A DNA stretch of 64,000 nt, from contig JBBDNK010000028.1 in assembly GCA_040877625.1 (NCBI GenBank), positions 208,069 through 272,068 of the forward strand, written 5' to 3'. Below, piece by piece: positions 24,885 through 32,699 of the stretch (within the stretch, counting starts at the first letter, position 1; every line of letters begins with the position of its first letter). This DNA comes from Methylonatrum sp040877625 (lineage in GTDB: Bacteria; Pseudomonadota; Gammaproteobacteria; Nitrococcales; Aquisalimonadaceae). The notes under the pieces were generated by a model. The model saw nothing but the letters and a program-made list of their open reading frames with translations. It was not told the origin of the DNA and did not search any database. Both the position numbers and the translations under genes were made by a program.

Positions 24885-25757
24885 TTAACCAAGATGGATC
24901 TTGTCGGAGCGAACCTTGTAGGCGTCGCTGGCACGTTGCAGTACGCGCCTTGCCTTGATCTGGATCGTGTCACTGACAATCTGCCGTAGCCGTGTGGCGG
25001 TGAGCTGATGCAGGCCGCGCACGCGCAAATACACATCCCTGGCATTGTGAATGACAGTCTCCGCGCTGGTCTCCAGGCGCTCGGCGTGCAGACAGGCGCG
25101 CTCAACCCGGCCTTGCCAGAGCCGCCCCAGCCAGTCCATGCGGGCGATACGCGCGACCGAGGAGCGTGCCTGAACAAGCAGATGGCCGGCACTAAGCGCA
25201 ATCTCATGGCGATCGATACGCAGCCCCGCGGGTAGATGGCCATCCGCTGCCGCAACGCCGAGGCGAACGGATTCAGCACCCTCCACCGTCACCCGCCGAC
25301 CGCTAAGACGGAGCTCATCCGCGGCATCCAGGCGGATGTCCCGGCAAGACACGGCAAGCGCGGTTGCGGTGGATTCGAGATGCAGCGTTCCCGCCCCGAC
25401 AGACGGGGTAAACCGGAACAGAACATCCCCCTGCGCATTGCGCACCATCAATTGCCGCGACTCCGGATCCTGCTCCGCACAGCCGCCGCCGGCCAGATCC
25501 AGCACCCGGCGGGACGGCGCGGCCAGAGGCCCAAGGACGTACAGGAGCCCGCCCTCCCCCGCGACCACCAGCACCCGGTCACCGACGGCCGGCGCCCAAC
25601 CGGCGATGCGTAGAGCCTGGGCCCTTGCGCATCGCCGGCCATCGCCATCGTCGTCGATGACATCCAGCACCGAGTCTTCGACGCTGATCCCCTGCACCCG
25701 TGCGGGGAAAGGCAGGCCCGGATAATGTGTTTGCAGATTGGTCGCAGTGACAGCCAT
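24885..25757 (-). CDS. DUF3540 protein of a VgrG-linked module
   Basis: The protein (290 aa from ATG 25757; the longer frame to 25826 overlaps the upstream gene) matches DUF3540, a family found beside DUF2169 and DUF4150 genes in T6SS islands. The N-terminal half looks like an OB/beta-barrel module (RVLVVAGEGGLLYVLGPL). The second half is beta-repeat-like (LHLESTATALAVSCRDIRLD, DELRLSGRRVTVEG), resembling a VgrG-type needle. The C-terminus is basic and helical (RVLQRASDAYKVRSDKIHLG). A role as a spike-associated loading protein is inference. It begins 4 bp after the pentapeptide gene ends. Confidence 0.75.
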   Translation of the reverse strand: MAVTATNLQTHYPGLPFPARVQGISVEDSVLDVIDDDGDGRRCARAQALRIAGWAPAVGDRVLVVAGEGGLLYVLGPLAAPSRRVLDLAGGGCAEQDPESRQLMVRNAQGDVLFRFTPSVGAGTLHLESTATALAVSCRDIRLDAADELRLSGRRVTVEGAESVRLGVAAADGHLPAGLRIDRHEIALSAGHLLVQARSSVARIARMDWLGRLWQGRVERACLHAERLETSAETVIHNARDVYLRVRGLHQLTATRLRQIVSDTIQIKARRVLQRASDAYKVRSDKIHLG

Positions 25758-25761
25758 AAGC

Positions 25762-27663
25762 TCATCCCTCCGTAGGCGTATCGGGACGCGGTGGACGCCA
25801 GTCCTCCGCCTCCGCCAGCAGTGCATCGGTGCTTGTCGCTTCAGTCAGGTCGGCGCCGCTCCAGCGGGCATTTGCGTCACTTATCCGGTGCAGAACCGCA
25901 CCCCGGAGCACGGCCGCCGAGAGATCGGCGCCGTCCAGCACTGCATGGGGCAGGTAGCCGTAGCTGAGGCCCGCCCGCGCGAATCGGGCGTTCTCGCACC
26001 GCGCATGATCGAATTCCGCATGTTCGAGCCGGGCGCCACTGAAATCCGCGCGCTGCGCGGTGCAGCGGTCGAAACGCGCATCGCGAAGGTCGGCCGAGGC
26101 GGCGCGCGCATCATCCAGGCAGGCATCGGAGAAATCAGTCGCCTTGCCGGACATGCCCTCGAGCCCGACGCCAACCAGACTGGCACCGCGAAACAGCACC
26201 TGCGTACAGTTACTGCCGTCCAGATGCGCGCCATCGAGATCAGCGCCGCTGAAATCACTGTCGCTGAGATCGCAGCCGGCAAGGTTGACACCTGTCAGCT
26301 TCGCGCCTTGCAGGCTGCACAGCCGCAGGGTGACGCCACTGAGCTCGGTGGCCTGGAGATCCACGCCGTCCAGGTCGACTTGCTCGCATACCGCTCCCCG
26401 CAGACGGACGCGGTTCATGGAAGCATTGTTCAGATCGCAGTGCAGTAGTCTGGCCCGCTCGAAAACGGCGTCATCGAGTATCGCGCTCGCCAGATTGGTG
26501 CCATCCAGCAAAGCCTCCACCAGGGACGCACCGGTCAGGTTGGCGCCGCCGAAATCCGCGTCCCCTAGCGTGCAGCGATCCAGGCATGCGCCTATCAGGG
26601 AGGCACCGGCGAAATCCGTATCCGAGAGGTCCCGTCCGGACAGATCGAGCCCCTTCAGTTCGCTCCCGGGCAGGGCGATCAATGTCAGCTCGGCGGATTG
26701 AAGATTCACCCGCGTGAGATCACAGGCATGGATGATGCCCTGAACGATCCGGCAATCCGCGAGACTGGCGCCGCTGAGATCGCATTGCTCCAGCACAATC
26801 CCGTTCATCACCGAAGCCGATAGATCGGCATCGCCCAGCCTGCAGGACTTCATGTTCAGGGCGCGCAGATCCCGGGCTCTGAGATCAGCACCCGCCAGAT
26901 CGCAGTCGTTGACGCTGCCTTCGGCCAGACGCTTCGGCCATGTCGATACCTGCCGCAGATCCATGCGGCTCAGCCGCGCATTCCGCCAGTCCGCCTCGTC
27001 CGCGTTCAGCCCCGCCAATCCGCAATCATCGAACAGGGCGTGACGGGCCGAGCTGCCGGCTGCGCCAATCCCTTCCATATCGCACGATTCCCACTGCGAC
27101 TGATTCAGGTCGCAGCCGTCGACTTTCGCCGCACGAAAGCTGCAAGCCTCGGCACGCATCTGAAAGCAATCGGCCCGGGACAGATCCGCCCCGTCCATGA
27201 TGACTCCCTGAAAGCTGGCCCCGCGGAGCAAGGCCTCCAGGAAGCGCGCCCCGGACGCAACTGTTGGCCAGAGTTGTGTGTGCTCGGCGGTCGGTTGCTC
27301 TGGATCGGTGACCTCCACATCCGTCGTCAGCAACGCCCCGGACAGATCGGCGCCGGACAGATCGGCGCCCTCGAGGCTACAGCCGAAGAACTCGGCGCCT
27401 CCCAGCCGGGCGCCCTTCAAGGATGCACGCTGTAATGAGCAGCGCCGAAGGCAGGCGGCTTCCAGCGCCAGGCCGGAGAGATCCATACCGCCCAGATCGC
27501 AGCGGGTCAGCATGATACCGTCAAGTACCGTGTGTCCCAGGCGTTCATTGCGCAGATCGATATCCTGCAGATGGCAACCCGCCATACTCATCCCATGGGC
27601 GAGGCGATGCCGAAAACCGTGCAGATCCAGCACCCCGGGCGCGTCGGACGTCGACTCATCCAT
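25762..27663 (-). CDS. Large pentapeptide-repeat protein of the vgrG island
   Basis: Almost all 633 residues are pentapeptide repeats of the A-[DN]-[LF]-x-x type (LSGADLDGAHLDGSN, DLSGASLADCRI, FGGANLTGASLVEA). They should fold as a right-handed four-sided beta-helix over 100 residues longer than typical family members such as MfpA or Qnr. Cysteines are unusually frequent in repeat positions (CDLSD, CDLTR, CRLGD). There is no signal peptide. It sits between the DUF2169 fusion (8-bp overlap) and DUF3540, so it is part of the VgrG loading module. Whether it is a chaperone, spike component or cargo is not known. A gyrase-protecting role as in Qnr is less likely in this context. Confidence 0.85.
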   Translation of the reverse strand: MDESTSDAPGVLDLHGFRHRLAHGMSMAGCHLQDIDLRNERLGHTVLDGIMLTRCDLGGMDLSGLALEAACLRRCSLQRASLKGARLGGAEFFGCSLEGADLSGADLSGALLTTDVEVTDPEQPTAEHTQLWPTVASGARFLEALLRGASFQGVIMDGADLSRADCFQMRAEACSFRAAKVDGCDLNQSQWESCDMEGIGAAGSSARHALFDDCGLAGLNADEADWRNARLSRMDLRQVSTWPKRLAEGSVNDCDLAGADLRARDLRALNMKSCRLGDADLSASVMNGIVLEQCDLSGASLADCRIVQGIIHACDLTRVNLQSAELTLIALPGSELKGLDLSGRDLSDTDFAGASLIGACLDRCTLGDADFGGANLTGASLVEALLDGTNLASAILDDAVFERARLLHCDLNNASMNRVRLRGAVCEQVDLDGVDLQATELSGVTLRLCSLQGAKLTGVNLAGCDLSDSDFSGADLDGAHLDGSNCTQVLFRGASLVGVGLEGMSGKATDFSDACLDDARAASADLRDARFDRCTAQRADFSGARLEHAEFDHARCENARFARAGLSYGYLPHAVLDGADLSAAVLRGAVLHRISDANARWSGADLTEATSTDALLAEAEDWRPPRPDTPTEG

Positions 27664-30046
27664 GGCGCTTCTCCCTGGCCAGCTTGCTCATGGCCAGGTT
27701 GGCTCCGGCCAGATCGGCGTGCGCGACTTCCGCATCAAGGAATTCCACGCCGTAGCAGTTCGCGCCCCGGAGATTGGCGCCGGCCAGCCGGGTGCGTTCG
27801 AGACTGCCGTTGAACAAGTTGCTCCGTGACAGATCCGTGCCGCTCAGGTCGCTACCGATGAAGCGGGCCTCGCGGGCATCGACGCAGTCAAGTCGGGCAT
27901 TCCGCAGGCTCGCGGCCGAGAAGTCCGCGGCCGCCAGGTCTGCTGCCGTGAAATCCGCCCCGTCCAGATTGGCCGCCTCCCACATTGCGCCGTCCGCCCT
28001 TGCGCGGGCTGCCCTGAGTCCGGAGAAATTGCTGCCTTCGGCAGCCCGAAGATTGCGCAGATCGGCGTCCTCCAGAATGAGGCCCGGCGCTTCGACTCCC
28101 TCCAGCAAGGCCTCGCGCAGATCGGACTTGCTGAAGTCGGCGCCAGGCATGCTGGCGGCGCTGAAGTCGGCCGCCACGAAGCTTGCCTGCACTGCGGACA
28201 GCCGCGTCAGCACTGCGGCCTGAAAATCCGCGTTGTCGGCGTCGACGTGGTCTAGTCTGGCGGTTGCCAGGCTGGCACCCGAGAATAGTGCGGAACGGAG
28301 CGTGGCAGCGGTGAAATCGCCGCCGATCACCGATGCCTCGGTGAAATCGGCATCCGCCAGATCGGCACGGCGGAACAGCGCATCCGGCAGGTCCGTGGCT
28401 GTAAGGCGTGCTCGCGCCATGCGTGCGGTGGAGAAATCGGCTCCGGCGCCAGCGGCGCCTTGCAGATCCGCGTCGGCCAGCCACGCACCGCGAAAATCCG
28501 TACCGGTCAGTACGGCATTGACGAGCGTCGCCTCGCTGAGATCGGCACCCGTGAGCAAGGTATTGCTCAGGTTGGCGGCGGATAGAATCGCCCTGGAGAG
28601 ATCGCGGCCCGTCAGGTCAAGAGAGGTCAGATCCAGGCCGCTGAGATCGGCGCCTGCAAGGGACCCGCTGCGCTCCGTGGCTTCGACGCGCTCGCGAGTC
28701 CATGCCGTTTCGTCAGGCACCGACGCAGGCTCGGGCTCTTCGAATTCCGCGGCATGTCGGGCAATGAGCTGTTCGGCTTCGGCCGGATCCGTTATCGCAG
28801 CGCCCGCTTCAGCTTCCGGTGGCGGCGGCACGCGGGACTCCAGATCGGCAATCGCACGCTCCAGCGCCTGGTGTTCTTCATCTTCATCCGTTGCCTCGTG
28901 GGCGACCTCGGCTTCATCCCCGGTGCCTGTTTCGCCCTCGGTCGTCGGCGCTTCCGCTTCCATCGCCCACTCGGCTTCGATCTCGGCGAGGCTCTGCAGG
29001 TAACGCCCCTGAAACCAGGCGAGCGGCCGCTCCGCGGCAGACGCCTGCTCGCTGTCGACATACACCTGCTCGATGTCGCTGGCTTCCGGGTCGGCGCTGG
29101 CACACGTCCCCCTCCACAACAGCACCGCCTGCTCCGCCTGCGCATCGATCCAGAGGGTGTCCAGATGTACCGGGACCTCCTCAAGAACACCCGCCTCGGC
29201 AAGCTTGCGGTGCACAAACAGTCGCAACCGGTGATCCGGAAGCCGGGTCTGGTAGTTCGGGTAGACGGGGTGAACGTGCGTCAGCGTCAGCGTTTCATCT
29301 CCCTGCAGGTAACCGGGAATCAGGGCATTGGCGGATGCATTCCAGAAATGCCAGTCAAAGTCTTCCGGGTACCAGGGCCAGCGGTGCTGCTCCCAATGTT
29401 TGTCATAGGTGCCGTGATGTCGCATCCGGCCCCGCCAGCCGCGCCCAACCGGACCCAGCCCCGCGGGTCCGGGATCGTCCCCGGGTGCATGAATCAGGCG
29501 ATCGGGATGCTCGATGTTGGGCAACAGCAGCGCGGTATCCGACGTCATCGACAGGCGCTCCGCGCGAAAACCCGTACCGATGGGATTGCGCGGGTCATCG
29601 GGGCCGCCGTAGGCGCGCTCAAAACGCAGCGGCATCCGAGTAAACGGTACCGGCTCCGTGGCCCTCGCCCGTACCAGGCCGACCTGCCAGTAGCGATCCC
29701 CCGTTACCGTTACCAGGGCGCTGCGCGAACCGATCGACAAGCCGGCCTGACAGTGCGTCACCGGCTGCCCGCCAGGGGCGTGACAATCGCCGACCAGCAG
29801 AACATCGGCAACTGGCTTGAACGGCGCGAAATCCATTTCATATCGAGGGGCGCCCCGGAATTCCTCATCGTCGGCATACGGAACGTCGCCGCCCGCGTAC
29901 AGCTGCTCATCCGTGACCACGCAGATACCGTCATGAACCAGCGCCAGGGTGGCCTTGACGATGAACGTGATCGAATGCGCCGGAAAGCCGAAACGGCCCG
30001 GTAGCGGCGCCACCTGAAACGGCGTTCGATTGATGACTTCCACCAC
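27656..30046 (-). CDS. DUF2169 T6SS adaptor fused to a pentapeptide-repeat domain
   Basis: Residues 1 to about 330 are DUF2169, a T6SS effector-adaptor family: NRTPFQVAPLPGRFGFPAHS, FIVKATLAL, RYEMDFAPFKPVADVLLVG and PLRFERAYGGPDDPRNPIG. An acidic Glu-rich linker (about 370-455) leads to a pentapeptide-repeat beta-helix (about 480-790; LAGADLSGLDLTSLDL, FSTARMARARLTATDL). DUF2169 proteins load PAAR/DUF4150 effectors onto VgrG, as in Agrobacterium. The fused beta-helix may extend this platform. The gene starts 18 bp after the vgrG stop and overlaps the next pentapeptide gene by 8 bp. Confidence 0.88.
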   Translation of the reverse strand: MVEVINRTPFQVAPLPGRFGFPAHSITFIVKATLALVHDGICVVTDEQLYAGGDVPYADDEEFRGAPRYEMDFAPFKPVADVLLVGDCHAPGGQPVTHCQAGLSIGSRSALVTVTGDRYWQVGLVRARATEPVPFTRMPLRFERAYGGPDDPRNPIGTGFRAERLSMTSDTALLLPNIEHPDRLIHAPGDDPGPAGLGPVGRGWRGRMRHHGTYDKHWEQHRWPWYPEDFDWHFWNASANALIPGYLQGDETLTLTHVHPVYPNYQTRLPDHRLRLFVHRKLAEAGVLEEVPVHLDTLWIDAQAEQAVLLWRGTCASADPEASDIEQVYVDSEQASAAERPLAWFQGRYLQSLAEIEAEWAMEAEAPTTEGETGTGDEAEVAHEATDEDEEHQALERAIADLESRVPPPPEAEAGAAITDPAEAEQLIARHAAEFEEPEPASVPDETAWTRERVEATERSGSLAGADLSGLDLTSLDLTGRDLSRAILSAANLSNTLLTGADLSEATLVNAVLTGTDFRGAWLADADLQGAAGAGADFSTARMARARLTATDLPDALFRRADLADADFTEASVIGGDFTAATLRSALFSGASLATARLDHVDADNADFQAAVLTRLSAVQASFVAADFSAASMPGADFSKSDLREALLEGVEAPGLILEDADLRNLRAAEGSNFSGLRAARARADGAMWEAANLDGADFTAADLAAADFSAASLRNARLDCVDAREARFIGSDLSGTDLSRSNLFNGSLERTRLAGANLRGANCYGVEFLDAEVAHADLAGANLAMSKLAREKRHG

Positions 30047-30064
30047 GTGCCCGTCCCCGCTGCG

Positions 30065-32569
30065 TCAGTCGAAGACCTTCAGATTCTTGTGATCGAGCCG
30101 CACGCCCTTGATCTTGACGAGTTTTGACTTCTTGCTCAGCTGCATGACCTTGTTGATGACGACATCGCCGTCATCGCCGGTCCACAGGGTAATGTCGCCC
30201 TTGGACGTAAGGTCGATGCTGTCCTTGCGCAAGCTGATGGAGCTGCTTTCGCCCTTGCCCGCCCAGATATCGACCATGCCATCACGCAAGCCGATCCGCG
30301 CTGTCTGGTCCGTGTGCGCGGGCGGAGGCTGGCTCGCCGAGGCCTTGATGTGCGCGGCGATAGAGGCGAACGCGGCAGTGCCGAAACCAAGTGCCAACAG
30401 GCCATAATTGCGTCCGGAATCGACCGCGGCACTGCCGCTCGCGGTGAACACCCGACGCGCGGTGGGGTCGGCCTGGTCGGGGTCGGGGTTCTGTTCGGTT
30501 TCGGAGGCCTTGAGCGCGCTCTGCATGGAGTTCACGCCCACACCTACCGCGGTGGCCGCGGCGACGCCGCTGGCCGCCGTGGTCACTGCCCAGACCTTGG
30601 CCCATGCATCCTTGACCGCGCGGGGAATGGCGGTGCCGTATGCCATGGAGATCTCGTCGTCATCGGAGATCAACATGGTTCGATCATCCTTGCCGCCGGC
30701 GAGAATGACCTGCTTATCCGAGTCCATGACGATATCCGCGCCGGAGGTTCGTCTATAGGTGCTCTTGGTGTGGTTGTATTCCCGGGAATACCCCCACGAC
30801 ACCTTGGTCGTCATGCTCAGGGCGAGCTCCGGCCCGACAGTGACATTCAGGCGCGAACTGGCATTGACACCCACCTGAACGCCAAGCCCCACCGTGACCG
30901 CCGCACCGGCATGAACGCTGCCGCGAACGCCAGCCGAAATCAAGGCGCTCTGGCCGAGCGAAATGCCGACGCTATTGCCGAAACTGACCTTGTAGCTGTT
31001 GCCGTACGTCTTCTCCCAGTCGTCGCTGTCCGACGTGCGCTGAAATGAACGGCCCAGCACCAGCTCGGAGCGATGCGAGGGACTGTAGAGCGACAGCCCC
31101 TCCCTCCCCGGCGTACCGTCCATCAGTAATTCATTGCCGAAATGGTCGCGGATGACGCTGCAATACTTGTTGCCGGGAAGATTGCAGGGCGGCATGTTGT
31201 CGGCGTTGTAGACCCGGCCGACGATGATCGGTCTGTCCGGATCCCCTTCCAGAAACGCGACGATGACTTCGTCATCGATGTGCGGCAGAAACATCGAGCC
31301 CCATCCGCTGCTTGCCGATGCCTGGGAGACCCGAACCCAGCAAGAGCTGTTGTCGTCCCGGGCGCCTTCCCGATCCCAGTGAAACTGGCATTTAACGCGG
31401 CCGTATTCATCCGTGTGCACGGTCTCGCCGCCGGGCCCGACCACGGTCGCCGTCTGCGGCCCCTGAACCACGGGACGTCGCGTCAGCCGCGCGGCACGGA
31501 AGCAGACACCGCTGTCGATGGCCGTGAATGTGCACTGGAAAGACGCACCTTCGCTTTCGCCGTCGGCCTCGTAATCCGCGGCGCGGCCCTCGAAACTGCA
31601 ACTGGTTGCCAGGTACTCCCGGTTCTGATCGTCCCGCGGATAACCGGCGAGACTGAACAGCCCCCCAACCTCCAGCCCGCGTACGTTCCCCTGTGCGCGG
31701 ACGCGTTCGAACTCCGCCACACGCTCATCGATTCTGACACCCGCCAGCCGCTTGCCGCGCGTGCCTGCATCGGCGTCGCCAAAGCCGCCGGGATAATCGT
31801 ATACCTCGTAGCTGTCGGCCTGATGTTCCCGCGGCCTCGGTTCGTTCGCTTCGGGCGGCTTGCCGGGGTGCAGAAAGTCGAAATCCCGGTGGGCATAGCT
31901 TTCTGGCTGGATTTCCTGCGCCAGCCACCAGTCGCGCACATGATCACGCCTGCGGGCAGACTCCGAGCCCGGTGGCAGATAGGGAATCTCCTCACAGGCT
32001 TCGATTGTTTCATGCGATGACGGCCCGTCGGCAAGCACCAGAACATGCTTGCCCTCCTGATGACGAAAGAAGTAGTAGATCCCTTCTTCTTCCATGAGTC
32101 TGCTGACGAAATTGAAATCGCTTTCCCGGTATTGGACGCAGAATTCGCGAATCTCCTGCTCGTGATCTTCGGTAAGCGAAGTTTCAAAATCGGTGTAACC
32201 GTGCTCTCGAAAAATGCTATCAAGGATCTCGGGGACGCTCTTGTTCTGAAAGATCCGGCAATCCTCGGTGCGCGTCAGATACCACAGCCAGGGGCGTAGC
32301 TGTGCCTCGTAGAGCGCGTAACGCCCGCGTCGCCCGACCTGTGCAAACCGCGTTACAAAACCATCGTAGAAGCGTTCACCGTCCTGCAGATTCATTCGTA
32401 CGGTGAGATTGCGTCCGAGCACGTCGCCGAACGTCAGGGATTCGTCAACGGCGAGGAGTTCCAGCGTGTATTCGAAAAGCCGTCCCAGTTCGTCATTGCC
32501 ACGGATACTTCGCAGTTTGAATGTTTCGGCGAGAGAGCCGACCAGCTGGATATGTTGATTTTCGCTCAT
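30065..32569 (-). CDS. vgrG: VgrG (TssI) spike protein with C-terminal hydrophobic insert
   Basis: VgrG (834 aa) is the trimeric spike tip. The gp27/gp5-like part covers about 1-500 (FGDVLGRNLTVRM, FVSRLMEEEGIYYFFRHQEG, DEYGRVKCQFHWDREG, VIVAFLEGDPDRPIIVGRVY, HFGNELLMDG). A beta-needle region follows (about 520-640). Residues about 650-745 interrupt the needle with two hydrophobic, Ala/Gly-rich stretches (VTTAASGVAAATAVGVGVNS near 660-682 and LLALGFGTAAFASIAAHI near 723-741). Strand-like sequence then resumes to the end. No known toxin domain is recognised. It is the first gene of the accessory island. A TATAAA box and an inverted repeat lie just upstream. Confidence 0.95.
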   Translation of the reverse strand: MSENQHIQLVGSLAETFKLRSIRGNDELGRLFEYTLELLAVDESLTFGDVLGRNLTVRMNLQDGERFYDGFVTRFAQVGRRGRYALYEAQLRPWLWYLTRTEDCRIFQNKSVPEILDSIFREHGYTDFETSLTEDHEQEIREFCVQYRESDFNFVSRLMEEEGIYYFFRHQEGKHVLVLADGPSSHETIEACEEIPYLPPGSESARRRDHVRDWWLAQEIQPESYAHRDFDFLHPGKPPEANEPRPREHQADSYEVYDYPGGFGDADAGTRGKRLAGVRIDERVAEFERVRAQGNVRGLEVGGLFSLAGYPRDDQNREYLATSCSFEGRAADYEADGESEGASFQCTFTAIDSGVCFRAARLTRRPVVQGPQTATVVGPGGETVHTDEYGRVKCQFHWDREGARDDNSSCWVRVSQASASSGWGSMFLPHIDDEVIVAFLEGDPDRPIIVGRVYNADNMPPCNLPGNKYCSVIRDHFGNELLMDGTPGREGLSLYSPSHRSELVLGRSFQRTSDSDDWEKTYGNSYKVSFGNSVGISLGQSALISAGVRGSVHAGAAVTVGLGVQVGVNASSRLNVTVGPELALSMTTKVSWGYSREYNHTKSTYRRTSGADIVMDSDKQVILAGGKDDRTMLISDDDEISMAYGTAIPRAVKDAWAKVWAVTTAASGVAAATAVGVGVNSMQSALKASETEQNPDPDQADPTARRVFTASGSAAVDSGRNYGLLALGFGTAAFASIAAHIKASASQPPPAHTDQTARIGLRDGMVDIWAGKGESSSISLRKDSIDLTSKGDITLWTGDDGDVVINKVMQLSKKSKLVKIKGVRLDHKNLKVFD

Positions 32570-32597
32570 CGAAACATCGCCCCAACTGGCTCCCGAG

Positions 32598-32638
32598 TTT
32601 ATAGACCGCCAGACTATTGCCTTTTCTCAGTCTAGCGG
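32598..32638 (-). promoter_or_regulatory. Candidate vgrG promoter -10 with inverted repeat
   Basis: On the minus strand TATAAA (32603-32598) lies about 30 bp before the vgrG start and fits a -10 box. Immediately upstream is an inverted repeat, arms 32606-32615 and 32629-32638 (CCGCTAGACT / AGTCTGGCGG, one mismatch), separated by 13 bases. The arms cover the spacer and -35 zone, where no good -35 hexamer is seen, so an activator or repressor site is plausible. Confidence 0.4.
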
Positions 32639-32679
32639 ACCGGCGGCATAGTGCATGCGGGACCGAGCGCGGTCGCGTG

Positions 32680-32699
32680 AATAGATCAGTGTCTCCCTA
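32680..32699 (+). repeat. 20-bp repeat, copy A
   Basis: AATAGATCAGTGTCTCCCTA here is identical, in inverse orientation, to 63925-63944. It overlaps the stop codon of the autotransporter-type gene and lies 111 bp upstream of vgrG. An exact 20-mer twice in 64 kb is unlikely by chance. It may be a remnant end of a mobile element. Confidence 0.7.

Noticed and set aside
25762..29000. Possible CRISPR or tandem DNA repeat because of periodic sequence
   Set aside because: The 15-bp periodicity comes from pentapeptide codons. There are no identical spaced repeats and no cas genes.
28754..30004. Long plus-strand frames opposite the DUF2169 and pentapeptide genes
   Set aside because: Periodic repeat DNA keeps several frames open. 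The minus-strand frames carry the pentapeptide and DUF2169 signatures.
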